From: Peptococcaceae bacterium
GTDB taxonomy: Bacteria > Bacillota > Desulfitobacteriia > Desulfitobacteriales > Desulfitobacteriaceae
Direction: 5' to 3'
NCBI GenBank assembly: GCA_031289815.1
Contig: JAITOS010000021.1
Coordinates: forward strand, 1 to 12,563
DNA: 12,563 nt
Below are positions 1-5,865 of this stretch, piece after piece; within the stretch, counting starts at the first letter, position 1, and every line of letters starts with the position of its first letter. The notes below the pieces were generated by a model. The model made no database searches, was not told the DNA's origin, and worked only from the letters and a program-made list of their open reading frames with translations. The position numbers and the translations under genes are program-made.

Positions 1-1
1 A

Positions 2-2581
2 ACTGCGGACGAAGACGACTTTGACTTCACCTGGGTTGGCGCGATAACGTCCTACGAAGCTCCTGTTCCGCCGATGGGAGACGCGCTGACCAAAGAGCAG
101 CTCTTGGGCGCGGACGACACTGAGGGCAATGGTTCGGCGGCGCAAGCGACGAAAGCGGCGACGGTGTTCAACGCCGTGCTGGCCAGCGCGCCCGCTGAGG
201 TAAAGGCTAAATACGCGTCTTACTCGCGGGCGGGTTCGGTGATCACCAGCCCTTTCAGCTACGCCGTTTACAAGATCGACGTGAACCTTGACGGGCTGGT
301 GGACATCCACAACAACAACAGCCTCGCCGTTGACCCCGGCACGCTGAGAGAGATCGTGCCGGAGGGCATGGAGATCCTCAATTTTGAAACGGGCGGCCAT
401 ACCCATTACGGCATCCAGCTCTTCCGCGCCTACGACAAATACCCCGGCGGAGACCCCGGCAAGGGGTATATCGACTGGAGCGGCATAAGCGACTCCAACA
501 AATACTACGCGGAAACCAGCGGCAATGCGGTCGTTTGGTACGAGCTCAGCCCTCAAGGCACGGACGACAACATTTACGGCGCGCGGGCGCTGGCTCTATC
601 CTCGCCCATAGCGGCTCTGAACAATCCCTACAGCTACGGCATTACCAGTTCCTTTGCCGAGGCAACGTCGGGCAACGGCGGTATTCTGGAATTTGAATTC
701 GGCGAAGCAAACCAGACGGGCCCCCCCTATGCGTACAACAACGCGGCCTACCGTCTCTACGTGGTCATGGTGCCCAAGAGCATTGAGAATACGAGCAAGG
801 AATTCACCAACTCGGTGGAACTGACGTATGCGGAAGCGGAGCCGGCCTGGGATTTCGTCACGACGCTGTGGACCAACAGCGCCGGCGCCGCCGCCCTGAA
901 GAAGTATGTGAAGCTGGGGGACGGCAGCTTCGTAACCAACGCCTACAACGTGGCGTTTCCTGAGAACGGCGACCTGAAGCAGGCATACAAACTGGAACTC
1001 CCCACGTCGTCCACCTCCGTGTTCGGCGCGAATACAGTCAAATTCCAGGACGAAGCGGACGGGCGCTATTTCAAGGAGATCGTGGACAACGTGGTCGTGA
1101 CCGCGACCGCTGGCGCCAGCGCCACCACCCCACTTATGACGGTGAAGCCGCTGCTAACTAATGGCGAGGCAGAGCTCACAGGCTTTTCAGCTTACAACCA
1201 TGCCGTAATCCCCAGCGGCAACTATGTCCACAGCTTCGACTACACTTTCCGCTACGAGAACGTACCCTACGGTGTGGCCATCAAAAACACCGCCCTGCGC
1301 ACGGTCTACACAGTCGTGCCGCTGAGGCTGGAGTTTGCCAAGCAGGATGCGGATGATGAGACGGCGGAACTGACGGCTTGGGAGTTCCGAGCCTACTACG
1401 CGGCTCTATCCGGTCAGGCGGACACAGACAAGCCCGTGAAGGACGCCCTTAGCGGAGCGGATATCGTCTTTACGCCGGATCGCCTGTCGGCCTATATCAT
1501 CCCTGACGGGTACAAGCCCAATGCGGCGGACGGGGCGGACATCGTATTGGTCGAAACCACGCCGCCCACGGGCTATCCGCTCGGCTACGCGGGCAAAGAA
1601 TACCAGCTGCGGCTGAACGTGAACGCCGTCGGCTCCATGTCGGTGACGCCGGTGACGGTGACGACAACGAGTTCCAACGACTACGCGGCGGCCTTTGACG
1701 AAAGCACAGGCATCGCGTCGGTCACGGTCTACAACAAAATTCCGGATACCGCCGCAATCCTGATCCGCAAAGCCGTCAGCGGCGCCGCCGCCTATCAGGC
1801 ATTCGGCTTCACGCTGACCGAGTTAAACGGCGCGGAGCTGGATAGCGGCGTCAAAATCGACGGCGCAGTCCAGACGGTCTCAACCGTCGGCGTCATTCAG
1901 CAGGGTACGCCGCAGACCGTGAGTTTCGTACTGCCCAGGCTGGAGGACGGGGAGTATTACTACCGGATCACCGAGAATCCGGGCAGCGCGGCCGGCTGGT
2001 CCTACAGTTCCCTCAGCTACGTGGTGCAGGTGACAATAATCGCCGGCGAAGCGGCGGTCATTTATCCCGCTAGTTTTTCGGCAGATCTGCCGCCGCTCTT
2101 TACCAACAGTTATTCTGGCGGCGGCGATGACGGCGGAAACGGCACGACGGAACCTCCGGACGATAGAACGCCGGATACCACCACGCCGGAAACCCCGGAC
2201 GAGGGCACGCCGGATACCGCCACGCCGGAATCTCCGGACGAGGGCACACTGGCTACTACCACGCCGCTAACGCCACAGTACACGCCGGGAGGCAATGACC
2301 CGCAGGTTCCGCCCGTGCCCATCGTGGTCGGAAATTTCCTGGAGCCGGACGACGACGGAGACTTCATTGAGCTAGGGGAAGACGGCACACCCCTCGGCGA
2401 ATGGCACTGGGACGAACCGCTGCGGGAATGGGTGTTTGAGGAATACCTGCCGCCCTTAGGCGACCTGCCCCATACGGGCGCCGCGGCGACCGCCCCCGGC
2501 GGCGTGTTCCTCCTGCTGGCGGCAGGATGCGGTCTCATCGCCAGCCGTCTGCGCAGACAGGAATGGCATGACAAGGCTTAG
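2..2581 (+). CDS. LPXTG-anchored surface protein with isopeptide (Cna-B/pilin-type) domains, 5' end outside the window
   Basis: This is the C-terminal 859 residues of a sortase-anchored cell-wall protein. The frame is open to the left edge, so the true start and signal peptide lie upstream; the ATG at 74 is internal. Residues about 440-580 look like a Cna-B/SpaA domain: Lys447 in LEFAKQD, Glu518 in VETTPPTGY and Asn578 in VTVYNK fit the Lys-Asn isopeptide triad. Residues about 586-704 look like a pilin isopeptide-linkage domain, with Lys590 (ILIRKAVSG), Glu658 (YRITENPG) and Asn702 (FTNSY). A Pro/Thr/Asp/Glu-rich stalk follows, then an acidic stretch, then LPHTG (bases 2465-2479), a hydrophobic segment and a basic tail (RLRRQ). 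The protein is expected to be covalently attached to peptidoglycan or built into a pilus. The N-terminal part (to about residue 430) has no fold I can name. The family call is firm; the ligand is unknown. Confidence 0.9.
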   Translation, partial: TADEDDFDFTWVGAITSYEAPVPPMGDALTKEQLLGADDTEGNGSAAQATKAATVFNAVLASAPAEVKAKYASYSRAGSVITSPFSYAVYKIDVNLDGLVDIHNNNSLAVDPGTLREIVPEGMEILNFETGGHTHYGIQLFRAYDKYPGGDPGKGYIDWSGISDSNKYYAETSGNAVVWYELSPQGTDDNIYGARALALSSPIAALNNPYSYGITSSFAEATSGNGGILEFEFGEANQTGPPYAYNNAAYRLYVVMVPKSIENTSKEFTNSVELTYAEAEPAWDFVTTLWTNSAGAAALKKYVKLGDGSFVTNAYNVAFPENGDLKQAYKLELPTSSTSVFGANTVKFQDEADGRYFKEIVDNVVVTATAGASATTPLMTVKPLLTNGEAELTGFSAYNHAVIPSGNYVHSFDYTFRYENVPYGVAIKNTALRTVYTVVPLRLEFAKQDADDETAELTAWEFRAYYAALSGQADTDKPVKDALSGADIVFTPDRLSAYIIPDGYKPNAADGADIVLVETTPPTGYPLGYAGKEYQLRLNVNAVGSMSVTPVTVTTTSSNDYAAAFDESTGIASVTVYNKIPDTAAILIRKAVSGAAAYQAFGFTLTELNGAELDSGVKIDGAVQTVSTVGVIQQGTPQTVSFVLPRLEDGEYYYRITENPGSAAGWSYSSLSYVVQVTIIAGEAAVIYPASFSADLPPLFTNSYSGGGDDGGNGTTEPPDDRTPDTTTPETPDEGTPDTATPESPDEGTLATTTPLTPQYTPGGNDPQVPPVPIVVGNFLEPDDDGDFIELGEDGTPLGEWHWDEPLREWVFEEYLPPLGDLPHTGAAATAPGGVFLLLAAGCGLIASRLRRQEWHDKA
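2168..2245 (+). repeat. Two tandem 39-bp units encoding a Pro/Thr stalk repeat
   Basis: Two adjacent 39-bp units (2168-2206 and 2207-2245) differ at only a few bases. They encode TPDTTTPETPDEG and TPDTATPESPDEG inside the surface protein. A degenerate third unit (TLATTTPLTP) follows. Such stalk repeats are typical of wall-spanning regions and can change in number by slippage. Confidence 0.85.
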
Positions 2582-2620
2582 CCGCTAAAGGGAAGCAGCG
2601 GACGGTTTTCCGCTTCCGTA

Positions 2621-2666
2621 GAATAACGCCCGGCCAAGCCCTATCAAGGTTGGCCGGACGTTATTC
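2621..2666 (+). terminator. Strong hairpin after the surface-protein gene
   Basis: The 5' arm at 2621-2640 (GAATAACGCCCGGCCAAGCC) pairs with the 3' arm at 2648-2666 around a 7-nt loop, with one mismatch and one unpaired base. It starts 39 nt after the stop codon, as expected for a transcription stop. A proper U-run is missing after the stem, so it could instead protect the 3' end of the mRNA. A smaller GGAAGC/GCTTCC hairpin (2591-2617) lies just upstream. Confidence 0.55.
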
Positions 2667-2683
2667 GTAATGGCACGAGGTAA

Positions 2684-2782
2684 AAGGGGCAAAATCCGCA
2701 AGGAGCTTGGCAGGTGTGGATTGTGACAACAGGAGCAGTTTCCACTGCGACTGCAACGCTGAAGGTGAATTACTCTTATTAA
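2684..2782 (+). pseudogene. Orphan C-terminal gene tail
   Basis: An open stretch of 32 codons without a start codon ends in TAA at 2780. It reads like the end of a beta-rich structural protein (WQVWIVTTGAVSTATATLK, then VNYSY). No gene body precedes it, because a stop lies directly upstream at 2681. I read it as the remnant of a gene whose front was lost. The family is not recognised, and chance cannot be excluded at this length. Confidence 0.3.
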
Positions 2783-2818
2783 CCGTATTGGGTCATACAG
2801 CGAAAAGGGGTGATTATT

Positions 2819-3367
2819 GTGAGAATAGGCGAAGTAAACAGCGACAACTACAGCCTTTACCTTAAACTTCTCGGCGTGAAGAATACGAGGTCTTTGGACA
2901 AGTTGCTCGGCAAATCAAAGGGCGATATTCCGGGGGTTACACGGCCAAGAACCCTGGAGGAGTGTAATGAAGCCTCCATAAGAGCGGGCTATGCGGAAAG
3001 ATGGCAGTTTGTCAGCGAGGGCGATAATCGTTGGAAAAAGATTGTTTCTGTTCCCGACGACATCAAGCAAGCGATCATAAACAAGCGGCGTGAAGGGATT
3101 TTGGAGAACGCGAACTTTACGCTGTCAGCGAAGTCGGGGGACGAAGAAGCCGCTCTTATTATGAACTACGTAAAAACTCTGCCGGAATCCGAACGGCTTT
3201 CGGCAAGCTGGACACTGCAAAAGATTGCGCAAGCGGAAGGGGCGCGTATTGGTAAGTACTTGAAATCGGTAATCCCCAATTTGCAACCTGGCATTGCGTT
3301 CGACAGGGGCATACTTACGGACACGAACTACGGCTTGGGTGATAAGCACTTGGACATAACGGTCTGA
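2819..3367 (+). CDS. Hypothetical protein, 182 residues
   Basis: I do not recognise this family with certainty. The protein is soluble, with no signal peptide or membrane segment. It starts MRIGEVNSDNYSLYLKLLG, followed by a basic stretch rich in Lys and Ser (SLDKLLGKSKG). A helical middle follows, with a short charged segment (INKRREGILENANF), and the end is acidic and glycine-containing. I chose the GTG at 2819 because AAGGGGTG at 2805-2812 sits 6 nt upstream; the in-frame GTG at 2810 overlaps that ribosome binding site. The gene stands alone between a hairpin upstream and a clear terminator downstream, so it is probably monocistronic. Codon use looks like a normal, functional gene. Confidence 0.75.
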   Translation: MRIGEVNSDNYSLYLKLLGVKNTRSLDKLLGKSKGDIPGVTRPRTLEECNEASIRAGYAERWQFVSEGDNRWKKIVSVPDDIKQAIINKRREGILENANFTLSAKSGDEEAALIMNYVKTLPESERLSASWTLQKIAQAEGARIGKYLKSVIPNLQPGIAFDRGILTDTNYGLGDKHLDITV

Positions 3368-3381
3368 CGGCGTGGTGCGGG

Positions 3382-3415
3382 CGGTCTTGGAATCATTGAT
3401 TTCAAGACCGTTTTT
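3382..3415 (+). terminator. Intrinsic terminator of the 182-residue gene
   Basis: CGGTCTTGGAATC (3382-3394) pairs with GATTTCAAGACCG (3398-3410) around a 3-nt loop, with one G-T pair, followed by TTTTT (3411-3415). It lies 14 nt after the stop codon. This is a textbook rho-independent terminator. Confidence 0.9.
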
Positions 3416-3454
3416 ACATATGCAGTGTTTATTTTTGCTACACTTTCTGCTTGA

Positions 3455-3514
3455 CAAAAACAGGCACTGGAGGATGCTGTGGGCTTAACGGAGCCGTTTT
3501 CGTGGGTGGAATAA
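3455..3514 (+). pseudogene. Orphan C-terminal tail ahead of hairpin 1
   Basis: After an in-frame stop, a 19-codon open stretch reads QALEDAVGLTEPFSWVE and ends in TAA. It has no start codon and no gene body. The repeated hairpin at 3531 follows 16 nt after its stop, which is the layout of a real gene end with its terminator. The family is not recognised. Confidence 0.3.
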
Positions 3515-3530
3515 CCACTCTGATATTGGG

Positions 3531-3555
3531 GAAAGACAGCCTTGCGCTGTCTTTC
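3531..3555 (+). repeat. Dispersed hairpin repeat, copy 1
   Basis: A perfect 10-bp inverted repeat, GAAAGACAGC / GCTGTCTTTC, with a 5-nt loop (CTTGC). The same stem with a different 5-nt loop occurs at 4126-4150, and a close relative occurs at 6367-6396. It is probably a terminator-type hairpin readable from both strands, and would also serve the minus-strand DUF2442 gene that ends at 3595. Confidence 0.8.
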
Positions 3556-3594
3556 TTGTGGATTCTTTGCTCGAAGTGAACCCTCCCCTGTTAT

Positions 3595-3837
3595 TTACCG
3601 CGCCGGGACGCTGTTATAGTACAATTCATCCGGGCACATATCAATGCCCCCGGCCCATTCCAGCGATATGGGGCTGACTTTTACGGAATTGAATATAGAT
3701 GGCGATTTAAGCGGCGCAAAGAAGCTGTCACGCAAATACGGCGCGACGTCAAATATCCGCTCCTCCTGATTGTCGAAGGTGATGAGCAATTTGTATTCCT
3801 TGAGCGGCTTCACGGCTACAGGATAATAGCTTTCCAT
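3595..3837 (-). CDS. DUF2442 domain protein
   Basis: This 80-residue protein matches the usual DUF2442 length and pattern. KPLKEYKLLITFDNQEERIFDV is the N-terminal beta-hairpin, and ISLEWAGGIDMCPDELYYNS is the conserved C-terminal signature (W, D-[IL]-CP-[DE]-LY). DUF2442 genes usually sit directly next to DUF4160 genes in a two-gene unit sometimes suspected to be toxin-antitoxin-like. Here the DUF4160 remnant ends 2 nt upstream of the ATG. The ribosome binding site GGAGGGG is in the last codons of DUF4160. The gene appears intact although its partner is broken. The biochemical function is unknown. Confidence 0.88.
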   Translation of the reverse strand: MESYYPVAVKPLKEYKLLITFDNQEERIFDVAPYLRDSFFAPLKSPSIFNSVKVSPISLEWAGGIDMCPDELYYNSVPAR

Positions 3838-3839
3838 CT

Positions 3840-4049
3840 TTACCCCTCCAATCCCTTAATCTTGATAACCTCGCCGTTTTCGTTAAGCGCAATCCAGGCC
3901 GCGTTAATTTCGTCCTCGCGGAGCGCGACCCAGGCTTCAACATATTTTTGCTGTTTGCGCGGGAGATTCCCCGCCAAAATCTCACCATCAGCGGCAATGG
4001 ACATCTTATTATAGGCCGTTCGGCTGGAAAAATCAACGATAGAACCAAT
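3840..4049 (-). pseudogene. DUF4160 domain protein, N-terminally truncated
   Basis: The C-terminal two thirds of a DUF4160 protein are clear: ADGEILAGNLPRKQQKYVEA, WVALREDEINAAWIAL and the final GEVIKIKGLEG fit the family. The N-terminal part, which normally carries the HxHV-type motif (PHFHV or PHIHV), is absent. Upstream of about 4040 the sequence changes to unrelated DNA with the orphan LPETG tail on the other strand. The remnant still overlaps the ribosome binding site of DUF2442, showing that the two were one operon before the 5' end was lost. Confidence 0.75.
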
Positions 4050-4117
4050 CCGATCCGAGCCTTCCTGAAACGGGGATTGCGCTTGCCCTGGTTTCCCCCA
4101 GCATGTTTGCTTTGTGA
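4043..4117 (+). pseudogene. Possible cell-wall sorting-signal remnant (LPETG tail)
   Basis: After an in-frame TAG, the plus strand reads NQSDPSLPETG (LPETG at 4061-4075) followed by the hydrophobic IALALVSPSMFAL and TGA. This looks like the end of an LPXTG protein, but it lacks a basic tail and has only 13 hydrophobic residues. The hairpin repeat starts 8 nt after the stop. It may be a leftover of a second surface-protein gene. A chance match to the five-residue motif remains possible. Confidence 0.35.
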
Positions 4118-4125
4118 GACACCAA

Positions 4126-4150
4126 GAAAGACAGCTCAACGCTGTCTTTC
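4126..4150 (+). repeat. Dispersed hairpin repeat, copy 2
   Basis: The stem arms GAAAGACAGC and GCTGTCTTTC are identical to copy 1; the loop is TCAAC. It follows the orphan LPETG tail directly, as a terminator would. Confidence 0.8.
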
Positions 4151-4234
4151 TCGTGAGTGGCTGCAAAAGAAGCGGCAGCGGCGCGGGAAGAGAGAAAACG
4201 CCAAATGCGCGGAATCTAAATAAACGAGCAATGA

Positions 4235-4297
4235 GAGTCGTTATATGCTGATTTAGAAGATTTGTGGGGCGAGTTTTTCGAGGCGCGGCTGTGGTAG
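4235..4297 (+). pseudogene. Orphan C-terminal tail
   Basis: After TGA at 4232, 20 codons read ESLYADLEDLWGEFFEARLW and end in TAG. The aromatic, acidic composition looks like a true protein end, but no body precedes it. The rest of the stretch 4118-4340 shows only the hairpin and no recognisable gene. Confidence 0.25.
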
Positions 4298-4340
4298 GAT
4301 ATGTTTTAGAACACAACCGTCCTTAATCATACGGTACTAT

Positions 4341-4701
4341 AAAATTTCAGGCGCGTATAACACCGCTGTCGTCTACACGGACGAGTTAGAGACCAAGGCG
4401 GCAGAGCAAATTCGAGGGCTGCAAAATCCGCATAATGCCCGATGTTCACGCGGGTAAAGGTTGCACCATCGGCACGACGATGACCATAAAGGACAAAATT
4501 GTCCCAGGCATGGTCGGGGTGGACATCGGCTGCGGCATGGAGACTGTAGAGATTGCCGAGCGCGCGTTGGATTTCGCCAAATTAGATGACGTTATCCATC
4601 GCGGTATTCCCGTCGGGCGCGAAGTTCGCGCGGAGGTTTACTCGCTGAACTTGGGCGCGGATTGCGACGGTTCGCCTGTCCGCGCCGTGTTGATAAAGTA
4701 A
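4341..4701 (+). pseudogene. rtcB: RtcB RNA ligase fragment, broken by a frame-shifting deletion
   Basis: RtcB joins RNA 2',3'-cyclic phosphate or 3'-phosphate ends to 5'-OH ends, using Mn and GTP. The N-terminus (KISGAYNTAVVYTDELE, then AAEQI) is in one frame up to about 4416. KIRIMPDVHAGKGCTIG, VGVDIGCGMETV and IHRGIPVGREVR follow in another. The break sits at AATTCGAG (4409-4416), where about 10 codons of the normal spacing are missing. The Asp and Cys of the DIGC metal-site motif remain, but the later histidines and nucleotide-binding half (about 300 residues) are absent. No start codon precedes the N-terminal part. After GREVR the frame runs into unrelated residues and stops at 4699. It cannot encode an active ligase. 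Confidence 0.85.
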
Positions 4702-4794
4702 TTTGCTCATCGGCAACGGCGGGGTTTACTAAAAAAACGTCTCCCGCGCCGCCGCGCAAGGACGACACACAGTGAACAGAATCGAGGTGTAAGA

Positions 4795-4884
4795 TATGAA
4801 ATCCTAACATGGGAGCAGATTTTCTACAGCGAATTCGATGGTAGGCGCGACAAACGCGCGCTGGTGAAGATCATCGGGGAGTGA
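4795..4884 (+). pseudogene. Orphan C-terminal tail upstream of the Zn-ribbon gene
   Basis: The frame YEILTWEQIFYSEFDGRR, followed by DKRALVKIIGE, ends in a TGA at 4882-4884 that touches the Zn-ribbon gene. It has coding character (amphipathic, charged), but upstream of about 4790 the frame degenerates into Arg-rich text with no start. It is probably the end of a lost gene once coupled to the Zn-ribbon gene. The family is not recognised. Confidence 0.35.
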
Positions 4885-4889
4885 TGAAT

Positions 4890-5159
4890 ATGAATATCTG
4901 CCAAAGCTGTACTATGCCGCTGACGAGCGATAAAGCCTACGGCACAAACGCTGTTGGGACGCCGAATCCTGACTACTGTCATCATTGCTATCACGATGGG
5001 CGGTTCATTGACGAACTGACGGTTGAGCAGATGACAGAACGTTGCCTGCCGTTTTTAGAACATCAAATGGACGTGGAGAAAGCCCGTGCCTATCTCGCCA
5101 AGAAACTGCCGACGTTAAAACGGTGGAATGTCGAAGGGAAAAAACCCGCACGGGAATAG
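4890..5159 (+). CDS. Small putative zinc-ribbon protein
   Basis: This 89-residue protein begins MNICQSCTMPL and carries two CxxC knuckles: Cys4/Cys7 and Cys30/Cys33 (DYCHHCYHDG). The spacing and the intervening GTNAVGTPN match the putative zinc-ribbon family (Pfam Zn_ribbon_2 type), which binds one Zn ion. The C-terminal half (LTVEQMTERCLPFL onward) is the helical tail usual in that family. I chose the ATG at 4890 because GGGGAG at 4876-4881 lies 8 nt upstream; in-frame GTG 4881 and ATG 4884 are too close to it. The gene appears intact. Its molecular role is unknown; a regulatory or accessory protein is plausible. Confidence 0.85.
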   Translation: MNICQSCTMPLTSDKAYGTNAVGTPNPDYCHHCYHDGRFIDELTVEQMTERCLPFLEHQMDVEKARAYLAKKLPTLKRWNVEGKKPARE

Positions 5160-5176
5160 AAGGGAGCAACTATTTC

Positions 5177-5614
5177 ATGAACATAGAAGCCGATTTTGGG
5201 GGGGTAAACGTGAAAACCATTATAATTGACGGCAATGCGTTTTATGATCTTGACGGCTTTTATGACGAAATTGAGCGTAAGTTTACACAAGGACTCAATT
5301 GGCATATCGGGCGCAATTTGAACGCGTTCAATGACATTCTTCGCGGAGGGTTCGGTGTCCACGAATATAGCGAACCTATACGGGTTGTGTGGACAAATGC
5401 GGCTAAAAGTCGTACCGATTTCGGATACGAGACGACAGCTAAATACTATCGCGACATCATTAAAATATGTCACTCGACAAACGTTGAGCATATTGAGGAA
5501 CTGCTTATGAATGCAATTGCCAAAACCGGGCAAACGTTGTTTGATAGTATTGTCAGGATAATAATGGATAGTGGCGATTCAGGGCATTGGTGTACTCTTG
5601 AAATAATAGAGTGA
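5177..5614 (+). CDS. Barstar-like ribonuclease inhibitor
   Basis: Barstar proteins block barnase-type ribonucleases by covering the active site. VKTIIIDGNAFYDLDGFYDE is the first strand and helix, and GRNLNAFNDILRGGFG (residues 45-60) is the family hallmark around the inhibitory helix. IRVVWTNAAKSRTDFG is the next strand-helix unit. At 145 residues it is longer than classical barstar (about 90), with a longer C-terminal half ending GHWCTLEIIE. The ATG at 5177 has AGGGAG at 5161-5166; GTG at 5210, preceded by a G-run, would give the more typical start MKTIIIDG and is a real alternative. It follows the Zn-ribbon gene by 17 nt. No barnase-like nuclease gene is visible, so it is an orphan immunity gene here. 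Confidence 0.85.
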   Translation: MNIEADFGGVNVKTIIIDGNAFYDLDGFYDEIERKFTQGLNWHIGRNLNAFNDILRGGFGVHEYSEPIRVVWTNAAKSRTDFGYETTAKYYRDIIKICHSTNVEHIEELLMNAIAKTGQTLFDSIVRIIMDSGDSGHWCTLEIIE

Positions 5615-5622
5615 GAGCATGA

Positions 5623-5863
5623 ATGTTTTTTTACTACGGCGACATGGAAACCGGATATTTGAAGCGCAAGGAAAAGCGGCTTGGCTATACAGCGCGGTCT
5701 GCGGATGCTTTACCACCACAAGAAAATCGACCGCGCACTATTCGAGAAGTACGCCCAGCGGTATTCGCCATATGGCACGGTGGCGAGCTTGTACCTGTGG
5801 GCGATAGCGGGCGGCGCGATACCTGAAATGCGCGATTATGCGCCGGGAAAGGCGGGAAAGTAA
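5623..5863 (+). pseudogene. Small hypothetical gene interrupted by a frameshift
   Basis: The first part starts at ATG 5623 and reads MFFYYGDMETGYLKRKEKR. The sensible continuation, LAIQRGLRMLYHHKKIDRAL followed by FEKYAQRYSPYGTVASLY and a short hydrophobic stretch, is in the next frame and ends at TAA 5861. The switch lies near 5675-5685. Joined, the two parts would make a protein of about 80 residues, mostly helical and basic. Neither frame alone reads well across the site. It could be a sequencing or assembly error, but the neighbouring genes are also broken. The family is not recognised. Confidence 0.5.
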
Positions 5864-5865
5864 TT

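Noticed and set aside
2110..2574. Minus-strand open frame rich in Ser, Gly and Val
   Set aside because: It is the complement of the Pro/Thr repeat stalk and sorting signal; its low complexity comes from the repeat.
2670..2726. Short plus-strand frame beginning MARGKRGKIRK
   Set aside because: It has only 18 codons, no ribosome binding site, and lies in the region after a terminator hairpin.
3451..3479. TTGACA resembling a -35 box
   Set aside because: No acceptable -10 box lies 16-18 nt downstream (ATGCTG), and no gene starts after it on the plus strand.
5042..5176. Extension of the barstar frame upstream into the Zn-ribbon gene
   Set aside because: The frame is open, but its residues there are only the shifted reading of the Zn-ribbon coding sequence. 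Starts at 5177 or 5210 fit the family length and ribosome binding sites.
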